64,000 nt of DNA from Parelaphostrongylus tenuis (GCA_019055375.1 JAHQIW010000223.1:248001-312000); one strand, 5' to 3'. Shown: positions 21,400 through 34,650, counted from the first letter of the stretch. Made by a program: numbers and translations. Notes: generated by a model from the sequence alone, not told the origin.

Positions 21400-24300
21400 T
21401 TAAGCTCGGATTAGGAAACGTAATTTTCTGTCCGCTTCTACAGCGCACTACAAAGGCCTTCTCAAAAACAAATTTTGTACTGGAATTGTCGAGATTTGGC
21501 TATCGAATGAATGCTATTGTAATCCCCATGAGAGACTAGTTATTCAATCAATGCCGAGGGCAACCTTGATTCTCACTCGGAAATACGAGGCTGTTAAGTT
21601 GACGATTTATTCAGTGCAGGTGAACAGTGAAATACAAGTGATGGTGACGGCTGACGTTTCGACTTTGCTGCCTTCTTCCTAGTGTAATGTAGCAAAAAAT
21701 AAACACAGACCTAAACCAAGCACAAAATGTGAACTGAATGTGATCAATAATTCTATTTTATCTAAAACAGCGGCTCACTAAGGAAGCTTTTCGAAACAAG
21801 CGCAGTGCTGAAGTCACCTAGATTTCAGCTTTTGAATGACTTTTGGAATTCGTATACAAAGCATTGTTCGGCTAAAAAAAGCCCTCTGAATATTGAGAGT
21901 GAAAATGACCCTCATACTCTGCAAGCGATTGAAAAGGCGGGAAAATCAGAATTGATTTTACTGCAACACATGACTATAGTAGAGAGGATCTACAAAGACA
22001 AGTATGAATCGTTATAGTAGAATAGAATTAGTGAAGAAATCTCGAAAAGGATGAACAAGCATGAAAGCATCATCAATTTCCTTTGTGATAAGGCTGCAAT
22101 ACTGGCAAAGTCCCATAGCAACCTCTTCATCTATCTAATCTTCTCTCGCTAAGATTGAATTTGATTGAAGATAGAATTTAACGTCGGGAAGAACTATCCT
22201 GCACATTGCTCTGATAAAAAGTTGTTTTCAAGCGTTCTAAAAGGAAAACAGTAATTGAATCAGGTGACATCTCTGCTATACTTTATTGGGCTGGAAGTCA
22301 TAGTCCTGGATCTCTTTTTTTTGCAGCCTCTGTGGCGCCTTAACTCAAAAGGCAAAATATGTTGAACCAGCCGTGCGAATCGTATACAATTGATCCTGAG
22401 TTGCACGTGTCGAGAGGATACACTTATAAAACATCTGATTTCTTATCACGACTTCACATTATAATCTGTAGAGATAACTGAATGGGCAGCTAGCGTTAAT
22501 AATGACCTATCGAGATCAAGATTAATATTATGTTGCACATACTAGAATTTTTGAGCTTTTCGCTACCGCATAATATCCTAAACTGTAAAGAACTATCTTT
22601 TTATTCTGCAGTCTCGGAAACCTAATGAACTGAATGAATACGTCAGTACGGAAACGAAGCCATAAGTCTTCATGCTGTAGCTGTGAGGCCTGAGGCCCAT
22701 CTGCGCCAATTGTTGTAGTTTGAAAACAACAAAACGACTGAAATTAGTTTTGCTGCTTGTAGAAAAGGTAGAAAATCTTGTAGCCATCTAAGTAGGCATA
22801 TTTACCACGACAAGTCAATCGAATTTCCGAATGATTCTCAACAGGAATCAATGCTGTCCTAGAGACCCTTAGTCGCAAGGAAACAAATATGTATTTGTGT
22901 TGCATGATGTACAAATATCAACAGCTGAGGCCACCAATCTTCATGGAGAATTCGAGCCAGAAATCAAGTGCATGGATTACTGTGTGAGACAAAACGCAAT
23001 CGGATGGCACAATGTCGAGACCATTTAGGGGCCACTTGAGGAAGTGAATAAGTCTCCATTGCTCAAGATGACGACAAATGTTATGCCAAGAGTCTGAATA
23101 AAGATGAAGACCGAAAGTATAATCATCTTTGAAAGGATCGCACCAGATGAAGGCTACTTTCCAAAAGGAAAGAAACTGCCAAAATAAAATATTGTAGACC
23201 GATTTTTCACAAAAATCGGCATAACCTAACGCATTTTCTTTGAAAATTAATCCTGCAGTACAAGGTCATTAATAAAAAGTTTTATTTGGTCAATATGTTG
23301 AAGCGGTCCATCTTCTTCAAAGCCAATGAATGATTCAAGTCGATCGTCCACTGTCGTTCGCCTTCGTTGTGCGGCTTCACCCTTCGCTTCGTTTGAGTCG
23401 AACTTTCTTCGGTGAAGCAGTCTCGAGTGTAGAACCTCAATTGAAGAGCTCCCCATAAATAAGATGAATCGAATGCTAATTAGCTATTTATTTTGCTAAT
23501 CAGTCAATCACTCGTTGATAATGATGAGACGCCTATTTTCTTCGAGCAATGACTCGAATGATCGTCTGTGAAGAAAACGAAACGCACGATACGTCAGCCG
23601 TAAGGATTCTTTTGCTAACAACCTCGTGCTACAGACTCAAATAGGAAATATGACAACTTCGCTTTTAAATTAATCTGATTCATTAGGTGCTGTACCTCTA
23701 GTCTCAATTTTCATCGTTACCATCATTCACAATTTTGATGGAAAACTCAAAAGACTCTGAAATGCGATTTTCAGAGTTTTTTGTCGATTATGCACTGTTG
23801 TACACAAATGACATTGATGACACTTCTAAATCACAAGTAATGATATTGTTGCGAGAGTAGTCACTGTCAGCTTTTGTAAGAAAATACGATTTTGTATCAA
23901 CATGCCAACTTTTATTCGCAGTTTAGATTTACACATCTGTTCTTCCTAAGCCAGCGAAGCCTAATATTTGAATAAATCGTTGGATCGGCAATTGCATCAA
24001 GCTCAATATTATACTGAATTCACTTTGCAATACTGGCCAATGATATTGTAAGAGATGGATATAGTAGATGTGCCTTCCATAATGCAATTCTGTATTGTTT
24101 AGGAGTGTAGGCAATGTGGAGTCATTGATAATGTCTGCAGATCAAATTTTGGAAATGCTCTGTCTATATTATTGTGAAAAGTTGTTATGACTCTATATAC
24201 GAGATCCCAACTTTCTGCATAAGGTGGTGAATTTGCGAGCCGCTGTGTGTTGTATGAAAAATTATGCTGGAATAATATTTCTAGAACATTTGAACATTAG

Positions 24301-24600
24301 CAAAACATGAAATTTACAAACACATTGACATCGTCAGTTCTTCGTACGATGTATACGTCAAATGCATGGGCGAAGCAGATCAAATTACGAATTAGTCGCA
24401 GGTGCACACATTTTAATCGGTCTCATGGATCACCAGCGGTTTCACTATCTAACTGTTACAGTCGTTAGCATATTCAAAGCTTAATATTCTAACTTTCCTT
24501 TCCCATTTTTGGCTTGCTTTCAATGTAAGTTTGTTGTTGCTTTGAAATACAACTTTGACTGCTGTTTGCAATTTTTTAAAAGTCTGTCTTTTGGGGCCGT
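21400..24600. other. no gene recognised
   Basis: Diverged repeat sequence at 21430-21540 (the GTGTGAAA / ACAGCGCACTACA module) and a segment at 23240-23460 resembling the SRT downstream region. A 70-codon open frame at 21805-22017 and other short frames show no known family. Confidence 0.4.
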
Positions 24601-24622
24601 TATGTCGTCTGGGCAAGAAAAC

Positions 24623-26040
24623 TGAGAAGCTTGTACCTCCATGCCGCCTGATGATGAAGACTGGCAAATCATGTTAAATTTGGCAGTACGCGGCGATGAG
24701 GACACTGGTGATGAATCAGGTGCGATCATGGAAGGGAACTTGAGCACCCCAGATAGTGGCGCTGAGGATGGTGATTTGATCGACGGCTCGGACGATGCAC
24801 AGCAAGTATATTTGAAAACTGCTCCTGTAATGGGTGAATGGACCACGGACGTACGAACACCCACTTTGCTGCCATTTGATGAAAGCTCGATAGGTATCGA
24901 AGGCGGCGTCGTCCTCGACTGCCGAGAACCAGTCGGCTTTTACGAGCTGTTCAGGCAAGGTTTTGGCAGCTGATTGAACAGACAAATATCTACGACAAGC
25001 AGATGGACCCTCGCTAGGAAAACACGAACACTGGAGAGATGAAACGATTCTTAGCTCTATGTGTGCAGATGACCATTGAGAAGCCCCACGAGTAAAAGAT
25101 TACTGAAGCACTCATCGAACATTCAATAACCCCTATTTGAGGGTCAGCTTTCTTGTCAAGGAAGAGATTCACCTAAGGTCGGACGGACAAAACAGAATTC
25201 ACAAGATAAAAGCACTACTAGAGCTTGTCAACAACAATTGTAAAGATGTGTACAAGCCTCGAAGAGACATATGCATCGATAAGTCGTTGATACCCTTTAA
25301 AGGAAGAACTGTGTTCCGCCAATACCTTCCCAGCAAAAGGCACAAGTAGGGGGCAGAACTTTTTCTAAACTGTGCAGTCCAGAAGGGTACACTTTCAAGA
25401 CAATGTTGTTCCAAGGTGCTAACACAACTCACACTTCGACTGGACGTATTGCAGATGGTGTTGTGATGGACCTCATTGATGAGTTACTAAACTAAGTAAG
25501 ACACCTTCGCATCTACAATTAGTACACCAATGTATTTCTTGCTGAGAGACTGTCGCAGAAGAACACGTACTTGTCTGGAACATGCAGAAATGATAGACAA
25601 GGATTGCTAAAGGAGTTCATGAAGCAGAAAGTAGACAAAGAGTCTCAGTTTGCCGTACAGAATACAAACGGCGTAACATTGCTCAGATTCATGGACAAGT
25701 AAGAAGTGATACCCATCGCCACAGCTCATGGCTCCTCGATAGATTCAGTGACGGGAAAGTTCGAGGCGAATGTGAGTTATAACAAGAGAAAGGGGTACGT
25801 CGACCTCACCGACCACATGGTTTCGGGCTGCTCATACATCAGAAGAACGAACAGATGGTCATTTTAGGCGTAAAACATGAACTTCTTCTCACTTTCACAG
25901 CGTTATCTGGCAACCTTTCACAAAATCAACTTTATGATCAGAATCCACAGATATGGGCTATCTAATGAGTATCGAAACTTTAGTGAAGAGCCATACAGTG
26001 GCCAGAGCTGGGCAAATGAAGAAAATTGAGTGTGAAGATA
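24623..26040 (+). pseudogene. piggyBac-type transposase relic
   Basis: A DDE-type cut-and-paste transposase remnant. The N-terminal acidic part is open at 24641-24973. The pattern GFYELFRQGF follows, then (25200-25350) an ICIDKSLIPFKGRTVFRQYL stretch that corresponds to the first catalytic Asp block of piggyBac (DExxxPFKGR). After frameshifts come GTCRNDRQG (GTxRxNRKG-like) and YNKRKGYVDLTDHM (YNxxMGGVDxxD-like). At least five stops or frameshifts break it. The 3' end fades after the RTNRW motif. No TIRs or TTAA duplications were identified. Confidence 0.8.
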
Positions 26041-26049
26041 ATATCATTT

Positions 26050-27110
26050 TCGCTGTTACAACGTAATAAAAAGCTTTTTTTCTGGAGCTAAACAGGTTTT
26101 TGGCATTGCGAAGATTCAGGCTTTCAAACGATTACCCACTATCTAAGAGAGAACTTTTCTACGGCTAGAAAGGCCCTCTAAACAATCGTATACCTGGGCT
26201 GTACTCGTCGTCCCATAGGGGTCATATAATGCATTGCGATCAACTACTTGAAATACTACTAGGGGACTACTTGAAATAGAACTAGAAACGTCACTGTCTT
26301 GGATGGCGATGAGTATAAAAATGACTCAGCATGGACAAAAGACATACATGATCAGAAGTGTAGTACAAACGAAAAATTACAAACGAACATTAATGACAGA
26401 GAATCAATACATCTTTCCACCCAACCAGAGTCGTAGAGAACAATAAGGTAATAGAAAGAAAAGATCAAATAGAAGAGAAAATCGTGTAGAAATGATGTCG
26501 ACCAGAAAGTACCCGATGAGAAATCAGTCAGCAATTTACTGCTAGGTAAACGTGCTCACACGCTCCTTAACGGGAATCCTAATAAGCGAAGAAATGAGCA
26601 AGGAAACGCTAGCACAAGGAACGATCGAATTTTTACGTGGATTCAACTAGATTACTATATAATATAATGTAACACCGACGAGAAACGGCGAAGGTCATCA
26701 CGGCGAACAACGACGTAAAGAGGACCGTTAGACGAACCGCTCTCTGCCGCTGCATGATGGTCGAATAACATCCCACTAGTGACCAGCTGTGTCGGTGGGA
26801 CGGTCTTTTCCTGCCACAATGATAATCGGACTTGCGTCGACTGTGTAGATTTGACGGTCCTTTCGCACTGCTTTTTTAGACCTCGCTCAGGATTCTAATA
26901 CATTGTCACAGTGTATTTTAAGCCTTTCACAATGTCAGTCATACCACCTCTAGTGCTATACGACCATAATAAATCTCATGAAAAGCTTAGATTATGCTAT
27001 CAGGATGTAATAAAAAGATCAAGTCCAAAGACAATCCGATCATTCAAATATGAAGGTCACTCAGATGACGAAAAGTAGCCAGACATTTGCCAGTTCTGCA
27101 AGTGACAGCT
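26050..27110. other. no gene recognised
   Basis: Between the piggyBac relic and the 3' end of the sugar-transporter-like gene. No domain or repeat family was recognised. It may include the rest of the piggyBac element. Confidence 0.35.
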
Positions 27111-27120
27111 TGGGGGCCGC

Positions 27121-27409
27121 TCAAATTGACTTCGCCATTCCTCGCAATTCAAGGACAGTTTCATGTATTTCTCTGCCTTCAGTCTTTGGTAAGTATTTGT
27201 AGAGAATGACAATAGCAGCCGTTGAGGGAACGGTGCAGAGGATAAGGAATGCATATGATCCAATTATATCGTAATGCGGAAGGATGGAGAAAGTGAGTGC
27301 GACAACAATAACGGTATTCAACGCGTAGGTGATTGATTGCATTAAACTACGATGATGCTGCGGTACCAATTCCGACGAGATAAACCATGATATCGGACCG
27401 ACAACGCTT
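27121..27409 (-). CDS. sugar transporter-like last exon
   Basis: Open from the acceptor at 27410 to the stop at 27121. It contains the GPISWFISSELVPQ signature, two hydrophobic segments and the terminal PKTEGREIHE motif, then a short tail ending RGMAKSI. Confidence 0.78.
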
Positions 27410-27652
27410 CTGAAAAACCGACTCTTTCAGCTATATCGAGAAGGATACTCTACTGCTTTTGTGAAGAATTATTCACTGCATTCATGCGAAACTATCATTA
27501 TAAAGGTATTTTTTCAAACAGATCTTATTTTATTATTTGATTTTTGATTTTTATTTTATTAGATTCAGCTAACAAAAAGTCGAAATTCATTAAACTCACG
27601 GAATCCCTGCTATGAACAATGTTCTTGGAATGACGTAGAGAAGCGAAAAATT
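27121..27652 (-). CDS. 3' exons of an SLC2/GLUT-like sugar transporter (partial)
   Basis: Two exons on the minus strand, 27652-27600 and 27409-27121, join in phase across a GTGAGT donor and a TTTTTCAG acceptor. They read NFSLLYVIPRTLFIAGIP (TM10) and then SVVGPISWFISSELVPQ, which is the GLUT GPxxWFxxxELxPQ signature. TM11 and TM12 follow, then PKTEGREIHE, matching the PETKGRxxxE motif after TM12, and a stop. This is major-facilitator, proton- or facilitated-sugar-transport family knowledge; the substrate cannot be told. Upstream exons were not found in 27.65-30 kb, so the gene may continue through long introns or be a truncated duplicate. Confidence 0.75.
27600..27652 (-). CDS. sugar transporter-like penultimate exon
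   Basis: A 53-nt exon with acceptor TTGCCAG and donor GTGAGT, encoding part of TM10. Its last two bases (CC) complete a proline codon with the first base of the next exon. Confidence 0.65.
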
Positions 27653-27904
27653 CTGGCAATTTGAGGACATCACTGTTCAACAACATTAGTCAACTAAGCC
27701 AGTCAATCGTCTTTGATAACCATCGGTGGTGCAATTGATTCGCCTGTTCAATGCACGAGGAATTTAACTGCATGGCAAAACATTTTTTTTTTGAATGCAA
27801 ATGTTGAGAAATGATAATGACATTGTGCAGAAACTGTCAGTCATTTAATTTGCTGGACTATGTTCAAAATGAGACAAAGCTCTCAATGTTGATCATTCCC
27901 TGGG

Positions 27905-28152
27905 AGGCGCTATGTATTGGTCTTCATTTCTTAACTTCGTTTGGGGTGATTAATGTATATCTGGCTTTACAATGACTCGCGGTGGCCTCCCGCTGTAATG
28001 GCCATTGTTGTTTATCTTCCCAAACAAGTCTACCACCAGTGCGGTGCCAGTTCACCGACTCCGAAAGGATAGATGGCTTGGTGAGCCATGAGAGCGAGAT
28101 CGAACTTTGGATGTCTCAAAGCATTTCTGGCCACTGCGCCACATACGCTCAT
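27905..28152 (-). mobile_element. tRNA-derived SINE, family 1
   Basis: On the minus strand the head reads GAGCGTATGTGGCGCAGTGG with a B box in CAAAGTTCGATCTCG, then the body shared with 14127 and 45291 (reverse of TTTACAATGACTCGCGGTGG). Both pol III promoter boxes are close to consensus here. Confidence 0.78.
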
Positions 28153-29463
28153 GTACTGAATTGATTAGCAGAAATACCAATTTCTATTCTGTGTTTCAGC
28201 ATTGAGTATTTGAGTGAATTTGATACTAAATAAAGATATGACTTCGCATTTTTTCTTAGAAAGCAGATTCACGTGGAAAGTGAGTTTCTCACCCAAAGAT
28301 GAAGGCGTAAGTGTTGAGTAACCCAATGCATCCGAATTTGAAGTAATAGACAAGTGGACTGAGTTTAGCGCACATGACATACAGCACCACAATCAAGTTG
28401 TCGGCGACGGTCAACGGTAGCAGGCGCAGTGCTTGTCAACTAAGGTGTACGTTGTCGGCCGTGGATCGATACACGACCAATCGATTGCGCTGGTGCGACT
28501 CATATGTGTTTGTGCGATTTTTGTTATTGCGCTTGAAATTTTTCTCCGCTTTCAAAAAAACCTCAGATGAAACGTATCACTCTGATGCTGCAAAATTTCC
28601 TCTACACATTCATATGCTGTTCGTGTTTATACTGAAGTAATAGTAAATGTGCAGGTGGGTGTAGGATATGCAAGTCATTACGGTTAAGCATATTTTTCCT
28701 TGGTAACTTCATTAACTATGTTGTCTGAGCGCGATATGAATGGACACTAATGTAAACTAATATTCCCTCCCTTTTCTGAAAAATGCTCTGCCTTCTGCGT
28801 ATGCCAATCTCGTCCCAGTCAAGTGACCTCATTATCCACTGAAGACCCTGCGAGAGTTCCGGCTTCCTGAAAATGGACAAGATATTTCTTAGCTAACAGA
28901 GGGTTTCGAAAGATGTGAAAATAGCACGATGGTAATAAAAAGATCCTGCTCTTCTCTATGTAGGGATGAATACATCAGCTTTCGATATAAGCAACATCAA
29001 ATCACAAGTAACGTACTAAGAGCGGATGAAGTACAAGAACAGCTATGTCGTAAACAGTGAAAAACCATATATGATCTTTTGCTTTGGTAAAGCTGCATAA
29101 AGCCGACTTGATCAAGCTTGTGGCGATCTGAAAATCTTGCTGATCAGATGAGAAGTCAAAGCCGTAAATTTGGATTACCTACAGTCATCCATTATGCGAT
29201 GAACACAGCATTGTGAATAGATTGATGTGCACTCATGGATGCTTGTCGTTCTTGCGCAATCCTTTGCTCCAACATTTTATGGAAGATTTCCCGTTTACTC
29301 TTGGGTTTCATGACGTTTATTTTGAAAGTTCAAAAAGGAGCAAAGTTTCCCACATATTGCCCAGACGATCATTATCTCATGGCAGGGCAGTTGACGGCGT
29401 TCTTCTCGTACTGTGAGGCCCAACACAATAAAATACAGGAGCTGAATATAGATCCATTAATGT

Positions 29464-29576
29464 AGAGCAATGTGCAAAACTTTCGCGTCGGGCGGGACTA
29501 GAACCCGCACCTCACTCTTTCCGGGAATGCGTGCTCTATCCGTTACACTACTAACGCCCATTTTGCACATCGCTCT
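29464..29576 (-). mobile_element. TIR-flanked tRNA-like element (single)
   Basis: TIRs AGAGCAATGTGCAAAA (29464-29479) and TTTTGCACATCGCTCT (29561-29576). The tRNA-like core on the minus strand (29485-29557, 73 nt) has A box TAGTGTAACGG, anticodon stem with loop CCGGAAA, a perfect T arm GCGGG/CCCGC with a 7-nt loop, and a partly paired acceptor stem GCGTTAG/CCGACGC. The B box is GGTTCTAGTCC, off consensus by one base. Confidence 0.78.
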
Positions 29577-29599
29577 TTCTACGCTTCTACAAGAGCTGA

Positions 29600-31600
29600 A
29601 ATTATCATAATAGAAGTAAATCTATCATGAAAAATTATTTTTGCTTGGCATGCCCCTTACTAACTCAAATTTTGAAATGCTTCGTAGACGCATTTATTTG
29701 AAGAAGGTAAGACGTTTCATTTACTTTCGCTGAGATAATCTCGCACAATCAAACAATGACTACGGCGGATTGATTGTTTGATCTAGATGAACAATCCAGA
29801 CTTGGTGAGATTTCTCCAGAATCTACTCTGATTATCTCCTCATCCATATTTCGTCTGCTTTTTACCACGTTATTCTCGTCCACACTCAAAAAATCAGTCA
29901 GTTAGATCCGCAATATGACATAACGATGAGGATAATGCAGTGTGGCACAGCACTGCGCGCTATCGTGGAGCTGTCATCCTTGTGAACTGAATAGCGAGAA
30001 AGTAAAAGAGCCAGGGAGTGAAATGAAACTTTCGCTGATGTGTATTATATTGAAGCATCCCGATCAGTTTGAAGGACCTTAATATTTCTTTATTTTCTTT
30101 ATAAATCTTCTTTCACAAAAGATTTATATACACTGAAAATAAGCTCCTCAAGTCAATAATATCGATACTACAATTGGTAAATGTTTCGACTCTACTCGTA
30201 CTTCATTGTTCTATGGTTCTCAAACTTTGTTCACCTTTTATGATGCCGTAATTGTGATGAATACCATCAAACGGCGACAACTGCTATCAGAATGGCTATC
30301 ATTTATGTAGTAAAGATAGCGCTTTTGTAGTCGAAGTATATTTAACGGAAAAGTGACGTTTCTGAGAAACTTTTGTGATCATGACTTGGCACGTGAGTGA
30401 ACGAACTTTGGATTTGTGCATTTCGGTGTCAATCTTGGACAACTAAATGAACTTGGTATTAGGTCTCTGAAACATGGCATGGATTATTTTTTCGGAGAAT
30501 TCGTAATGCACTTCGACCGAGAAAATGATAAGTGATGAAGGATTTGAGTTTTGGCGTTTACCAGTCCCTGAAAAAAGCGTCATGCCTTCTTCTTCAATTA
30601 TTAGTTTCGTTTAAGTGATTAAATGATTATCTGTCCATTACAATGACTCGCAGTATACTGGCGATCTATCAAGTCAGTGTTACTGCCGTCTCAGACAAAT
30701 CTAGTACAAATTCACCAAAGCGGGAGGGATGGAAGGCATGGAGATCCGTGAGAACGGAATCAAACATTTGCCATTCATTGGTCGATCATGTATGTTACAG
30801 AGCACCCCCAACCACTACGCCGCATAAGACAATCTAAGATCACAATATTTTCTTGATTTATTAAGCTACACAAAGCTGGTATAATCCTGGCGTTATCGTA
30901 CTATTCAGTGCTGAATTTATCAATGTCGATAGTTTACTGAACTCTCTCTAGCGGTGTGAATGTTCGTTGTCGCATCGTGTCAAGCCCAGCTAAGTGGAGT
31001 CGAGTACAACATAGTGGCTTGAAAATGAACCCCTTTTGGTGGAGCTCATATGTAGCCATAGTATTACGGTTGCGTAGTTATCTCTGGTTGCTGTTCTGGA
31101 TTTGATTTAAATGAGAGTGCGGTGCACTTAATCTTTTAAACCTTAAGACGATTTACCACTTTGTTAACAGTCTTGATTATTAATTCTCGAAGTATGGTAG
31201 AAGGAAGTGATTGAAACTTCAAGAAAGTAATGCAGAAAGTCACCAATGGCAATTTATTCCAGGGCAAGCAAACCTCTTGTGCCGTTAGGCAACAAACTTC
31301 TCCAGGAAATACCTTTCTTTCCTTCAAACGCTATTAATCGCTTCTATTAGAGAAATGGGATAACAGTTTCGCAGGACTACTACACGATTATAGGCGTGAC
31401 TTGTTAGAAAGCTTTCAGCAGTACTTTTTTAAAGAAATAAAGCTTTGTACTCTAGCTAAACCCGCACGCTAGTTTTCAAAGTTCTCAGATGAGGGATGTG
31501 AAACAAGAAAATGGTTGGAAAAAGAGCCGGGACCCAAACTATACGCTGTGGTTTTCTGGTAAAAAAAACTTCCATCTGCCAAAAACCATTCTATGATTCA
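29600..31600. other. intergenic, SINE copy only
   Basis: Apart from the SINE at about 30590 nothing is recognised. Short open frames carry no family signature. Confidence 0.4.
30590..30800 (-). mobile_element. tRNA-derived SINE, family 1 (diverged)
   Basis: The minus strand carries the family body (reverse of CATTACAATGACTCGCAGTA and AGTTTCGTTTAAGTGATTAA). The tRNA head at the right end is badly decayed. Confidence 0.6.
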
Positions 31601-32980
31601 GCAAAAAAAACCACACCATTTGAAAAGCAAATTTATTTTCACTAGTCATACAACACTTCCTTCATTTCTCTTGAACTACGTTTTTGTACCCAATTGATAG
31701 CTTGAAGGATGCCAATTCTTAGACTCAGATTAATTCGCTAAACCGCTTCTAATGTATTCTACGAAAGACAAAGGTAAGGTTCCGCTTTCAAAGTCCGTTA
31801 TTCCAGTTACACACAATCTTTTGGCATTATATAGCAAAACTTTGATGCTAAGTAAACTTTCTTGCTATGCAAAATTAGACTGTCGCTAGATGGGCCTTTG
31901 AAAACGTATTGTAGTAAAAAAACATTTAGTTGGTCTTGAAAGGTTTTTTTTTATCAAGAATTGCTTGGAGTGCGTTAGCATTATATGAAAAATACTCGTG
32001 TTTTCTTCCTTTTTGAAAAATTTCACCAGATCATTAGCAATTATTCGTTGTTCAAGAACTGGACATTTTAGCAATAAGCTTGGTTTCTAAGAACATGATG
32101 TGATAACTAATAAAGAGAGTTACGTCTTCCCTTTTCGAGTAAGCTGATACAACTTTACAGCAAATTTTTGGGATTATATCGTGAATTCCGATTCTGAAAC
32201 TTTGATATTCATGAAATATCACGGGAAGAAACCTCTGTAAGAGTTCCATAGTGAAGATGACCTCCATGTATAAAAAATATTCTATGCTTCAACGGAAAAA
32301 CCACATTGTTGTGAAAGGGAACATATTTCCAGCTGTTATATAACATTCGTTTCTTTAATTACCATCTACGTTTCTGTAGCCATTCGATGTCCTGAGAAAT
32401 ATAAAATTTCATACTGAGTTTGTTTTGGGAAAAGACTTTAGTAGACGTTTTACTAACTTCAAGAATGATAACGATTTGCAAACAGAGTTCATTTTTCCAA
32501 CTTCACAGGGATCTCTTGGCTTTTAAAGTGAAATTTTGATTTCAGAGATATTTGTCGCCATAAGGTATTGTATATCGTTAGGAAGATTTCTATAAAATTG
32601 TTTTAGTAGGAAGAACACTTAGTTGTCCAAAAAATTTCCACTTTTTAGTATGAATTTGAGAAATGTAGTTATATTCGGTAAAGTGCTCGTGTTTCCTTGC
32701 ATTTTTTACATAGAAGATATTGACTATTAGTAATCTGTCAGTAACTTGAGATATGAACATTTTTGTACTAGGCTTGATTCATAGAAAGGCTTCTTTAGGA
32801 AGTATTACAATCGTGGGGAAAACATCGCCCTGCCTTTGAGATGGTCATTTCATTGCTTGAACATCGCCGAAGGTTCTCTTGACAGTTATATAGCGAAATT
32901 TAAATGGTCTGGACACTTAATTGCCACAAAGGAGCGACATATTACCAAGAAAATTTCTGTACGCATTTTTATCAGACAGG
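31600..32980. repeat. diverged tandem duplication, about 0.7-kb unit
   Basis: The segment from about 31605 (CCACACCATTTGAAAAGCAA) is repeated from about 32300 (CCACATTGTTGTGAAAGGGA). The shared order includes CTACGTTTTTGTACCC / CTACGTTTCTGTAGCC, CCATTGATAGC-like text, the AAAACTTTGAT block and ACTTAGTTG-TC. Divergence is high. No coding sequence was seen. Confidence 0.6.
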
Positions 32981-32999
32981 GAATATGCCAACACGTCGT

Positions 33000-34650
33000 A
33001 AGAAACCAGCGTTCAATAAAATAAAAATATATTTACTTTCAACACTTACTCATCATTTCTGTCTGATATCTTGTAGAAGTAAGACAGTCTTTTTCCATCT
33101 CATCATCCCTCCGATTGCCTCAGATGTCTGTCTGCTGTTCATTTAGACACAGCTAGTTTCAGGCCCAGAGTTGTTCCATAAAGCAAAAGACCAAACTCCT
33201 CTTTGCATCCGTGAACTATATTCTTAGAAATCAACAAGGCCCATGTGTGAATTAATTCTATCATTATATGAAGATGGAGTAGGAGCTTTAAGCTTTGGTC
33301 TGAACGTGTACATGAAAGAATCGAAAAGAATCATGCGGTGGAGAGAATACTCCCATGGTGAAAGCATACCAGTCGGAACCAGTTGGGAAAAATGGAGGCC
33401 TCCGTTTTACTGTTGGATATGTAATCACATGGATATGGTCAAATTGGAGATATTAGGAGAGCTGGAAATTTCATCGAGCTCATGAAATCTTCTTGAAGAC
33501 ATTCAACTAAATGCATCACTTAGAGGGCGTAAACGGTACAAATATCCAGTATCATAATCACAGCGATAAAATGCGCTCGTAGTACAGAATAAACGCGGAC
33601 GTAAAAGTTAGTACTCATGAATTGATAGGACAAAGCCTTTTTGTGATTCGAAAAGGTTTCAACTGCAGGATCGCCAATAGTTGAGAATTTATTGAGAATT
33701 TTTGCTGAGGTGACATTCCATGCAGTGAGCAGCATCATTTTTGACAAACAACTAATCAATTTCCCATTTTCAGTCACTATCACATTTTTGAGGTATTTCA
33801 TGAAATGAAATAGTTTCAAAACTGGAAGATTTTTATCGTTATTTTTGATTTAAGAGGATTAAACTGATAAAGTGCCTGATTATTTGATTAGTGTTCATAT
33901 GAGGCAATGAATGAGGACAAGAAGTTGTCAACATGAAAAATAACAGATAAATGTGGTTGAAAACTGAATGAATATGGTAGGATAGCATGACAATGTTCAA
34001 TAACAGTACAGGCATCTCATTTTCGTAGTATATGGCTTTTCACTTGGAACACAGGGTTCTAGAAAGGATAATCGACAATGTTTCCACTATAAGTGACCTT
34101 ATTAAACTATCTTCTCTCATCTTTCATGACTTATTGGCGATTAACATACTTTCAATGACGATGGAAAGTACAAATTCCATTCAAAGACTGCCGCATCGTA
34201 ATTGTAGCTCGTCGAGCTCGCCGCGCGACCACTTCGCGTGCCGCGCACAGATTTCAACTCGGTCATCAAAGAGTTAAAATGATAAGTCTCTATTTATTTC
34301 GTAATGCGCTACGATGCGTAATGCAAGAGAATTCAAAGAGTTCTGACGTTTTGAAAACTCAGTCTTCCCATAACATTCGTTATTGCTTTTATAAAAAACG
34401 CGTATGATGCAAGATTAGGTGCTCTGTGACACCTATGGTTAACCATATGGTCGATGATTCATCCCCGCGTTCAATGCTCATCAGGCCCTTCCGTCTCTAT
34501 GAAATCGACAAATTGGCGACATAATTGTCTGGATGTATCGTACAATTGAAATAGCTTGATAAACAGCCAGAGATAACACGTTCCAGTGCAAGCCGACCTG
34601 GACATCAGGGCAAAAAGATCGAAAGCTTTTTTCAACAAAGCTTCATATTT
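33000..34650. other. no gene recognised
   Basis: Low-complexity and AT-rich sequence with one GC-rich patch near 34200-34260. The 80-100-codon open frames here have no recognisable motif. Confidence 0.35.

Noticed and set aside
22580..23140. Possible transposase C-terminus on the minus strand (WPLNGLDIVPSDC-like)
   Set aside because: Only a faint resemblance to the Tc1 WPxxSPDLNPIE block, with no neighbouring support.
24520..24985. Two minus-strand open frames opposite the piggyBac N-terminal part
   Set aside because: Shadows of the plus-strand transposase frame, which alone shows family motifs.
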